From assembly GCA_018376135.1 (NCBI GenBank), contig JAHABX010000018.1, forward strand, positions 1 through 64,000: 64,000 bases of DNA. Direction: 5' to 3'. Below, piece after piece: positions 15,980-22,341 of the stretch. The translations under genes and the position numbers were made by a program. The notes under the pieces were generated by a model. The model searched no databases. It was not told where the DNA came from and saw nothing but the letters and a program-made list of their open reading frames with translations. How positions within the stretch are numbered: position 1 is the stretch's first letter; every line of letters starts with the position of its first letter. The DNA comes from Clostridiales bacterium (GTDB taxonomy: Bacteria; Bacillota; Clostridia; Lachnospirales; Lachnospiraceae).

Positions 15980-16008
15980 ATCTTATAAGAAAAGGACAGG
16001 ATTTTCAA
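15980..16008 (-). promoter_or_regulatory. Promoter of the ZTP-riboswitch operon
   Basis: On the minus strand TTGAAA (16003-16008), 17 bp, TAAGAT (15980-15985), which would start transcription just before the P1 stem of the aptamer. Confidence 0.7.
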
Positions 16009-16041
16009 GCCCTTTTTTCAAAAAAAGCAGACTTAATATTT

Positions 16042-17532
16042 TTACAGGGTTTGGATAAAGCGCAGAAAGGCTTCTCTTCCTTCCGGTGTGCACTTATAAA
16101 CACCGGCGTCCTCCAGTACCTGTACGAAGACCTTGCCGATCTCCTGCTGGAGTATATGGTCCATATTCTCTTCCGTCAGAGTGGTGTAGTGCGGCAGGAA
16201 TCCTGCAGCCCAGTCTGCGTGTTTTGAAAGAACCTCATCTGCTGCCAGATCCTTTCCGGTCAGGATCGCATCCTTTAAAAGAGCCATCTCGTCCTTCAGA
16301 CGGGAAGGAAGCACGGCGAGTCCCATGACCTCGATCAGACCGATATTTTCCTTCTTAATGTGATGCAGGTCTGCATGAGGATGGTAAACACCCAGCGGAT
16401 GCTCTTCGGTAGTGATATTGTTGCGCAGAGTCAGATCCAGCTCGTAGGTATCCCCCACCTTCCGGGCAATCGGAGTGATGGTGTTGTGCGGTTCTCCGTC
16501 AGTATACGCGAAAATGAAGGCGTCCTCGTCGGTGTATGCACGCCATGCCTGCAGGATATGATCTGCCAGATCGATCAGGCGCTTCTCATCCTGATGACGG
16601 ATACGGAGTACGGAAAGCGGCCATTTGACAATGCCTGCCTCCACATCCTCATAGCCCGGGATCGTGACCGTCAGCTCCATGGGAGCCTTTGCCATGGCGA
16701 AGGTATAGTTTCCGCCCTGGAAATGATCATGGCTTAAAATAGAGCCGCCTACGATGGGAAGATCTGCGTTGGAGCCAAGGAAATAGTGAGGGAACTGCTT
16801 TACAAAATCAAACAGCTTGGTAAATGCAGCGCGGTCGATCTTCATGGGAGTGTGTTCACCGTTAAATACGATACAGTGTTCATTATAATAGACATAAGGG
16901 GAATACTGGAAGCCCCATCTGCTGTCATTGATGGTGACGGGGATGATCCTGTGATTCTCCCGTGCCGGATGATTGACTCTGCCGGCATAGCCTTCGTTCT
17001 CCATACAGAGCAGACACTTGGGATAGGAGCCTGCCTTTGCATTGCGTGCGGCGGCGATGGCTTTGGGATCCTTCTCCGGCTTGGACAGGTTGATGGTGAT
17101 ATCCATGTCCCCGTATACACTGGGGGTCTTCCATTTCTGATCCTTGCATACCCGATAGCGGCGGATGTAGTCGCTGTCCTGGCTCAGCTTATAAAAATAA
17201 TCGGTTGCCTCCCGGGGGGAACGGCTGTATTTCTCAAAAAAGGTCTGCTGTACCTGAGCCGGACGGGGCATGAGGCAGTTCATAAGCCGGGTGTCGAAAA
17301 GGTCCCGGTATGCGATGCTGTCCGGGATCAGTCCCCGGCGGCATGCTTCGTCCAGGAGTTCTTTTAAGATCTCCTCCAGGGATTCCTCCGGAATGGAATC
17401 CGGCTCCCCATAGTCTTCCTCATGAAATACATCCAAGAGCAGGTTTGTGGTATATATTTTCTCACACTCGGGAACCAGTCCGGTCTGAACGCCGTACTGA
17501 ACCAGTGCTGCAATCTGTTCTGATAACATCAT
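16042..17532 (-). CDS. galT: UDP-glucose--hexose-1-phosphate uridylyltransferase, class II
   Basis: Leloir enzyme exchanging UMP between UDP-glucose and galactose 1-phosphate, about 496 residues, the size of Firmicutes class II GalT rather than the 350-residue class I. Visible: ILSHDHFQGGNY (active-site His region), YPKCLLCMENEGYAGR and WGFQYSPYVYYNEHC. An ATG overlaps the galK stop (TAATG, 17547), but AAAAGGAGA lies 5 nt before ATG 17532, so translation likely starts there. It accepts Gal-1-P both from galK and from the GH112 phosphorylase at 7.4 kb. No galE is in the window. Confidence 0.94.
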   Translation of the reverse strand: MMLSEQIAALVQYGVQTGLVPECEKIYTTNLLLDVFHEEDYGEPDSIPEESLEEILKELLDEACRRGLIPDSIAYRDLFDTRLMNCLMPRPAQVQQTFFEKYSRSPREATDYFYKLSQDSDYIRRYRVCKDQKWKTPSVYGDMDITINLSKPEKDPKAIAAARNAKAGSYPKCLLCMENEGYAGRVNHPARENHRIIPVTINDSRWGFQYSPYVYYNEHCIVFNGEHTPMKIDRAAFTKLFDFVKQFPHYFLGSNADLPIVGGSILSHDHFQGGNYTFAMAKAPMELTVTIPGYEDVEAGIVKWPLSVLRIRHQDEKRLIDLADHILQAWRAYTDEDAFIFAYTDGEPHNTITPIARKVGDTYELDLTLRNNITTEEHPLGVYHPHADLHHIKKENIGLIEVMGLAVLPSRLKDEMALLKDAILTGKDLAADEVLSKHADWAAGFLPHYTTLTEENMDHILQQEIGKVFVQVLEDAGVYKCTPEGREAFLRFIQTL

Positions 17533-17546
17533 ATGTCTCCTTTTCA

Positions 17547-18722
17547 TTAATCCAATGGGTGTGCGCCGTCACCGATATCTACCACATAGAACTCTGCCTT
17601 GTGTCCGGTCTTTTCCGTATAGGCTTTATCCAGTGTCTCGATGAACAGGTCTACAGATTCGTTTTTGACGATGCTGACGGTACAGCCGCCAAAGCCGCCG
17701 CCGGTGATACGGGAGCCAAGCACTCCGGGAATGTTCCAGGCAAGCTCTGCAAGGATATCCGTTTCTTCGCAGGAGGTCTCGTAGTCATCGCGCAGAGAGA
17801 TGTGAGAGGCATTCATCAGTTTTCCGAAGGCTTCCACATCATTTGCCTTCAGTGCTTCTACGGCACGGATGGTGCGCTGGTTCTCATAGACCGCATGTTT
17901 TGCCCGTTTCTGACAGATGGGATCTGTGATGGCATCCTTGTACTGCTCGAACTGCTCCTCATTTAAGTCGCCCAGAGTCCTGATATCCACAACCGTCTGA
18001 AGCGCCTTGAGCGCTGTCTCACTTTCTCTTCTGCGGTCATTGTAGGCAGAGGAGACCAGGCTGTGCTTTACCTTGCTGTTGGTGATGACGATCTTAGCAT
18101 CCGGGAGGACGATAGAAGCGTATTCATAGTTCAGTGTGTTCGTGTCCAGGAAGATGGCACAGTCCTTTTTGCCCATGGCGGATGCGAACTGATCCATGAT
18201 ACCGCAGTTCATGCCGTTGAAGTTGTTCTCGGAATACTGTCCGATCAGTGCCAGATCCACCATGGAGATGTCAAAGCCAAAGGTATCCCGGAGCATCAGC
18301 CCGGTAAGCACCTCCAGAGATGCGGAAGAGGAAAGACCGCTTCCTGCCGGGATGTTTCCGTAGATCAGGATATCGGCGCCTGCGGTAAGATGGTATCCTC
18401 TTTTCTCAAAGGTCCACATGATGCCCTTCGGATAATTGGTCCATCCGGCTTCGTCACAGGGAACCAGATCGTCCAGAGAAGTCTCAACAATACCAAGCTC
18501 TGTGAAATTCATGGAATAAAAGCGTACCTGACGGTCGGTTCTTGGGCGGATCACACCGTAGGTTCCGATGGTCAGAGCACAGGGAAAAACATGTCCGCCG
18601 TTATAGTCGGTATGCTCGCCGATCAGGTTCACACGACCCGGTGCGAAGTATGCTTTCGGTTCCCCCTCAGTGCCGAAAAGCTCCGCAAATTTTTCCGTTA
18701 ATTCGGTTACATTGAATGCCAT
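17547..18722 (-). CDS. galK: Galactokinase
   Basis: GHMP-family kinase making galactose 1-phosphate, 391 residues. Motifs: APGRVNLIGEHTDYNGG (galactose binding), PAGSGLSSSASLEV (ATP loop), GIMDQFASAMG and the C-terminal ITGGGFGGCTVSIV. It is the first gene of the galK-galT unit, with GGAGG in front of the ATG. The stop codon overlaps an ATG of galT, so translation is likely coupled. An AraC-type regulator is divergently placed. Confidence 0.96.
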   Translation of the reverse strand: MAFNVTELTEKFAELFGTEGEPKAYFAPGRVNLIGEHTDYNGGHVFPCALTIGTYGVIRPRTDRQVRFYSMNFTELGIVETSLDDLVPCDEAGWTNYPKGIMWTFEKRGYHLTAGADILIYGNIPAGSGLSSSASLEVLTGLMLRDTFGFDISMVDLALIGQYSENNFNGMNCGIMDQFASAMGKKDCAIFLDTNTLNYEYASIVLPDAKIVITNSKVKHSLVSSAYNDRRRESETALKALQTVVDIRTLGDLNEEQFEQYKDAITDPICQKRAKHAVYENQRTIRAVEALKANDVEAFGKLMNASHISLRDDYETSCEETDILAELAWNIPGVLGSRITGGGFGGCTVSIVKNESVDLFIETLDKAYTEKTGHKAEFYVVDIGDGAHPLD

Positions 18723-18797
18723 AGGTAATTCCTCCTTAATAAATATCCCATGCCGGCATCTTCATGTCCGCCGGCGGTTGACATATGCTTTAATATA

Positions 18798-18839
18798 AAT
18801 ATAATGAGAAACAGAGAGGAATTCAACAAGAATATTCTT
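18798..18839 (-). promoter_or_regulatory. galK promoter with upstream palindrome
   Basis: On the minus strand TTGAAT (18821-18826), 17 bp, TATATT (18798-18803). A perfect 12-bp palindrome AAGAATATTCTT (18828-18839) abuts the -35 box, the position expected for an activator site or operator controlling galKT. Confidence 0.6.
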
Positions 18840-18865
18840 ATAAAATGGAAGGATATTGAGATTTT

Positions 18866-19759
18866 ATGAAGTTAAACATCAATCAGGAGCAAAAAGAGAT
18901 TAAGGAACACGGAAACTATGGTTTTCCCCTGCTGGTAAGCTATGAAAGGCTGTCCTATTTTGATACCTGGTCCTTTCCCTGGCACTGGCATCCGGAGATC
19001 GAGCTGACCCTTGTTATGGAAGGAGAGATCGCTTATCAGGTAAATGAAAGTGTGTATCATCTGAGGAAGGGAGAGGGACTTTTCTGCAATACCAACGTGC
19101 TTCATTCAGGCAGGCGGCTGGATACGCCGGACTGCAGCTATCTGTCAATCACCTTCCATCCCAGACTTCTCTATGGATACAGCTCCAGCGTGATACAGGA
19201 CAAGTATGTGCGCCATATTCTGAAGAGTGGATCCCTTGCGTCGATCCATCTGGTCCCGGAGGTGGAATGGCAGCATCAGGTGCTGGAGCTTATGGAAAAG
19301 ATACGGCAGCTTCATCAGGAACATCCGGTATCAGAGGAGCTGCAGATCCAGATCGCTCTTCTGGAGATCTGGCGGCGGATCTTTGAGCATGTGGAATCCC
19401 AGGAGACAGCCTGTGCGGAGAATGGACGGGATACGGAGCGTATCCGCAAGGTTATGGAATATATTCATCTGCATTATGCAGAGAAGATCACCCTGGAGGA
19501 TCTGGCAGAGCAGGTCCACCTGTGCAAGAGTGAGAGCTGCCGGTTGTTCCGGCGTTATATGAATGAGTCCATGTTTGCATATCTTCTGGATTACCGGATC
19601 GAGAGAAGCCTGGAGCTTCTGCGCAGGACGGATCTGGATGTGACCCAGATCGCGGATCGGTCAGGCTTTGTGAATCCGGGATATTTTTCGAGGATATTTA
19701 AGAGGAAGATGGGCTGTACGCCGCTGGAATACCGGAAGAGCCGGAGCGGGGGACGCTGA
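18866..19759 (+). CDS. AraC-family regulator, probably of galKT
   Basis: A 297-residue regulator with an N-terminal cupin sensor (SFPWHWHPEIELTLVMEG, YHLRKGEGLFCNTNVLHSG) and a C-terminal AraC DNA-binding domain (ITLEDLAEQVHLCKSESCRLF and VTQIADRSGFVNPGYFSRI, ending GCTPLEYRKSR). It is divergent from galK across 143 bp that contain a palindrome beside the galK -35 box, so galKT is the likely target. The N-terminal domain is of the type that binds sugars. It is distinct from the AraC protein at 2.7 kb. Confidence 0.85.
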   Translation: MKLNINQEQKEIKEHGNYGFPLLVSYERLSYFDTWSFPWHWHPEIELTLVMEGEIAYQVNESVYHLRKGEGLFCNTNVLHSGRRLDTPDCSYLSITFHPRLLYGYSSSVIQDKYVRHILKSGSLASIHLVPEVEWQHQVLELMEKIRQLHQEHPVSEELQIQIALLEIWRRIFEHVESQETACAENGRDTERIRKVMEYIHLHYAEKITLEDLAEQVHLCKSESCRLFRRYMNESMFAYLLDYRIERSLELLRRTDLDVTQIADRSGFVNPGYFSRIFKRKMGCTPLEYRKSRSGGR

Positions 19760-19766
19760 TTCGCGG

Positions 19767-19810
19767 GCACAAAAATAAGGACACCGCCGGTGCCCTTAAA
19801 TCTTTGTGCC
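19767..19810. terminator. Bidirectional terminator
   Basis: GGCACAAA and AAGG-CACCG pair with CGGTGCCCTT and TTTGTGCC. It lies between the AraC gene and the convergent DUF6465 gene. The T-tracts are short, so efficiency is uncertain. Confidence 0.65.
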
Positions 19811-19822
19811 TATGCAGCTGAA

Positions 19823-20188
19823 TTACAGACTCTTTAAATCCACCTTGGATTCTTCGCCGCCCTCACCGTTTACGGTGTAGTATGCAGCCTGCTCTGCAGC
19901 GTTGATGTAGATCTTCAGATCAGTAGCTTCCAGTCCACTGTCCTTAACAGCCTTCTTAACAGCAGTCTGAACGTCTGCGATTGCAACGCTTAAACCGTTC
20001 ATCTCCACACATACGGAAGTCTTGCATGCAGGCTTCTTTGCAGGAGCTTTCTTCTCAACAGCTTTTTCTGCAGCTTCAACAGCAACAGCTTCTGCTGCAG
20101 GTGCTTTTACAGTTTCTGCTGCCTTTACAGTTTCTGCTGCCTTTACCGGAGCAGCTGCAGCTTTGGTTGTTTTTCTTGGTCTTGCCAT
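19823..20188 (-). CDS. DUF6465 protein with Ala/Lys-rich N-terminus
   Basis: A 121-residue protein. The N-terminal half is a low-complexity Ala/Lys/Glu/Pro segment (ARPRKTTKAAAAPVK, repeated KAAETV, KKAPAKKPACK), resembling histone-H1-like tails. The C-terminal 65 residues form a compact domain (SVCVEMNGLSVAIADVQTAV, LKIYINAAEQAAYYTVNG) matching the DUF6465 family. The start has AGGAGG at good spacing. The basic tail suggests nucleic-acid or cell-wall contact, but no function is established. It is a single-gene unit between two terminators/promoters. Confidence 0.75.
   Translation of the reverse strand: MARPRKTTKAAAAPVKAAETVKAAETVKAPAAEAVAVEAAEKAVEKKAPAKKPACKTSVCVEMNGLSVAIADVQTAVKKAVKDSGLEATDLKIYINAAEQAAYYTVNGEGGEESKVDLKSL
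20108..20152 (-). repeat. 18-bp in-frame tandem repeat in the DUF6465 gene
   Basis: The plus-strand unit TTTACAGTTTCTGCTGCC recurs, with one further partly changed copy, encoding the repeated KAAETV peptide. It is a candidate slippage site within the low-complexity tail. Confidence 0.65.
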
Positions 20189-20232
20189 TTTTCATTTCCT
20201 CCTCATAACACATCTAAAGCAATATATTATCT

Positions 20233-20269
20233 TAAGTCAAATTGTTTATGCCAATGCCTATTATAGGCA
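20233..20269 (-). promoter_or_regulatory. Promoter of the DUF6465 gene with adjoining inverted repeat
   Basis: On the minus strand TTGGCA (20249-20254), 17 bp, GATAAT. Directly upstream is TGCCTAT-T-ATAGGCA (20255-20269), a 15-bp near-perfect inverted repeat suited to a dimeric regulator. The rest of the 304-bp gap up to cbiM holds the cbiM promoter and otherwise no recognisable feature. Confidence 0.5.
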
Positions 20270-20402
20270 CATTCTGCGAAAATGTCAAATCCATAACCAA
20301 AATTACGGGAAAGAGAGCCGGAAAAACGGAAAAATGTGGCTGCAGAGGATGGAGTCAGGATCCTGACATTATGACGTATAACAAAAAGGAATAGGTATAC
20401 CG

Positions 20403-20431
20403 TGGACTTTTCCCGGGGGAAGTGCTAGAAT
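20403..20431 (+). promoter_or_regulatory. cbiM operon promoter with dyads
   Basis: TGGACT (20403-20408), 17 bp, TAGAAT (20426-20431). The spacer contains TTCCC-GG-GGGAA and the sequence just upstream contains the palindrome GGTATACC, both possible operator dyads. No cobalamin riboswitch sequence is present between promoter and cbiM. Confidence 0.55.
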
Positions 20432-20492
20432 CACACATAGCAGTAAAACAGGGTCCGTTTTGATACTGAAATTACTCAGGAGGGAAAAGTAA

Positions 20493-21242
20493 ATGAATAA
20501 AAAAGAAAAAAAACTGATCGTTCTTGCATCTGCATTTGCGATACTGTTCGGGATCGCCCCGGTGTCCAATGCCATGCATATTATGGAGGGTTATCTTTCT
20601 ATAAAATATTGTATTATCTGGGGTGTGATCTGTGTTCCGTTTCTGGTGGCAGGCTTCTTCTCCATCAGGAAGACCATGAATGAGCACAGGAAGACCATGA
20701 TTCTTCTCGCCATGTCCGGCGCCTTTATTTTTGTCATATCTTCTCTGAAGATTCCGTCTGTGACAGGAAGCTGTTCTCATATGACGGGAACCGGTCTTGG
20801 TGCGTTGCTGTTTGGACCGGCAGCAGTCTCTGTACTGGGAATTATTGTGCTGCTCTTCCAGGCGATCCTGCTGGCGCATGGAGGACTGACCTCTCTTGGA
20901 GCCAATACCTTTTCCATGGCAGTTGCAGGTCCTTTTGTATCCTATGGAGTGTACCGGCTTTTGAAGAAGACCCCTTTGAGCAGAAAGGTCAGCGTATTTC
21001 TGGCTGCAGCGCTGGGGGATCTGCTTACATACTGTGTGACCAGCCTTCAGCTTGCCCTTGCCTATCCGTCTGAGGTGGGAGGCGTGGGTGCTTCCGCAGT
21101 GAAGTTCCTTGGAGTGTTTGCACCGACGCAGCTTCCTCTGGCGGTGATCGAAGGACTGATCACCGTGATCATTATCATCGGTCTGGAATCCTATGCGAAA
21201 CCGGAGCTGAAAGAACTGGGCTTTATGAAGGAGGAAGAGTAA
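20493..21242 (+). CDS. cbiM: Cobalt ECF transporter S component CbiM
   Basis: Membrane S component of the cobalt/nickel energy-coupling-factor importer, 249 residues. An N-terminal signal segment (KKLIVLASAFAILFGIAPVSNA) is followed by MHIMEGYLSI; in CbiM the residues after cleavage (Met-His) bind the metal. Further motifs: GSCSHMTGTGLGALLFGP and GANTFSMAVAGPFVSYGVY. It starts with CAGGAGG at proper spacing. The four genes cbiM-N-Q-O are tightly packed. Cobalt rather than nickel is favoured because the ATPase is fused to a cobaltochelatase. Confidence 0.95.
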   Translation: MNKKEKKLIVLASAFAILFGIAPVSNAMHIMEGYLSIKYCIIWGVICVPFLVAGFFSIRKTMNEHRKTMILLAMSGAFIFVISSLKIPSVTGSCSHMTGTGLGALLFGPAAVSVLGIIVLLFQAILLAHGGLTSLGANTFSMAVAGPFVSYGVYRLLKKTPLSRKVSVFLAAALGDLLTYCVTSLQLALAYPSEVGGVGASAVKFLGVFAPTQLPLAVIEGLITVIIIIGLESYAKPELKELGFMKEEE

Positions 21243-21243
21243 A

Positions 21244-21555
21244 ATGACGAAGAATACGAAGATGGTCCTGGCTATGCTGGCAGCGATCGTGCTGATCGCC
21301 CTTGTTCCTTTGTTCGCCCTGAAGGACGCGGAGTTCGGAGGATCGGATGATGCAGGCTCCACTATGGTGGCAGAGATTACGGGAACGGAATATGAGCCGT
21401 GGTTTACTCCGGTTCTGGAGACCATGATCGACGGAGAGCTTCCCGGAGAAGTGGAGAGTCTGTTCTTCTGTATCCAGACGGGTATCGGAGTGGGTGTCAT
21501 TGCATTCTGCATGGGACGTCTGGTGGAACGAAAAAAACATATGAAAGAGGATTAG
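21244..21555 (+). CDS. cbiN: Cobalt transporter component CbiN
   Basis: A 103-residue protein with two membrane helices (MVLAMLAAIVLIALVPLFAL and GIGVGVIAFCMGRL) around an extracellular loop containing DAEFGGSDDAGSTM and YEPWF, the CbiN pattern. CbiN is needed to load metal onto CbiM. It starts 1 bp after cbiM, with AGGAGGAAGAG within the end of cbiM as ribosome site, and is followed by cbiQ after 3 bp. Confidence 0.94.
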   Translation: MTKNTKMVLAMLAAIVLIALVPLFALKDAEFGGSDDAGSTMVAEITGTEYEPWFTPVLETMIDGELPGEVESLFFCIQTGIGVGVIAFCMGRLVERKKHMKED

Positions 21556-21558
21556 TAT

Positions 21559-22341
21559 ATGATCGCGATTGATAAGCTGTGCTATGGCAGCAGGCTTCGC
21601 TATGTCAATGCTTCTGAAAAAACCGCATTTGCAGTTGTGACTCTGCTGGTCTGTGTTGCCGGCCGTTCGCTTCTGATCGCAGGCATCGTATTGGGAACGA
21701 TGGGGATTCTGACCGTAGGAAAGGGAGGAATCCCTTTTTCCCGTTATGTGAGGCTGCTGCTGGTTCCCCTGGGCTTTCTGCTTCTGAGCACGCTTGCGAT
21801 CATGGTAAATATATCGACAGCGCCTCTGGATCTTTTTGCAGTGCAGGTGGGGAGCCGGTATGTGACGGGAAGCACAGAGGGGATGATGAGGGCAGTCCGG
21901 CTGGTCGCTACGGCGCTGGCAGGGGTGTCCTGTCTGTATTTCCTTAGTCTGTCCACTCCGGTTACGGATATTCTGACGGTGCTGGAAAAATGGCATTGTC
22001 CGGGGCTTTTGATCGAGCTGATGCTTTTGATCTACCGGTTTATTTTCGTGCTTTTGGACATTGCGGCGGCGATTTCCACTGCTCAGGATTCCAGACTTGG
22101 AAACCGGAACTTCAAGACCGCCTGTCATTCCTTCGGAATCCTGGGGGCGGCTCTTTTTGTGCGTGCCCTGAAAAAGTCCAATGCGCTTTATGATGCCATG
22201 GAAGCACGGTGCTACGATGGACGGATACGTGTGCTGAAGGAGGACTATCCTCCGTCGGGAAGAATAATCGCGGGGATTGTCATCTATGAGGTGCTTCTGG
22301 TATTATTGGCGTTAGGAGGAATAACAGGATGGAAGATATAA
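21559..22341 (+). CDS. cbiQ: Cobalt ECF transporter T component CbiQ
   Basis: Transmembrane coupling protein of 260 residues linking CbiM/N to the ATPase. Membrane helices are evident and the two Ala-Arg-Gly-type coupling segments appear degenerate (ALFVRALKKSNALYDAMEARCYDG). The N-terminus IDKLCYGSRLRYVNASEK is typical of CbiQ. The last 13 bp overlap the start of the ATPase fusion gene, a usual arrangement for stoichiometric translation. Confidence 0.92.
   Translation: MIAIDKLCYGSRLRYVNASEKTAFAVVTLLVCVAGRSLLIAGIVLGTMGILTVGKGGIPFSRYVRLLLVPLGFLLLSTLAIMVNISTAPLDLFAVQVGSRYVTGSTEGMMRAVRLVATALAGVSCLYFLSLSTPVTDILTVLEKWHCPGLLIELMLLIYRFIFVLLDIAAAISTAQDSRLGNRNFKTACHSFGILGAALFVRALKKSNALYDAMEARCYDGRIRVLKEDYPPSGRIIAGIVIYEVLLVLLALGGITGWKI

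Noticed and set aside
15700..16008. Minus-strand ORF of 102 codons over the ZTP region
   Set aside because: It runs through the riboswitch aptamer and terminator, has no family resemblance, and merely reflects an open frame in structured RNA.
20189..20492. Cobalamin riboswitch upstream of cbiM
   Set aside because: No B12-box-like sequence or room for the aptamer between promoter and start codon.
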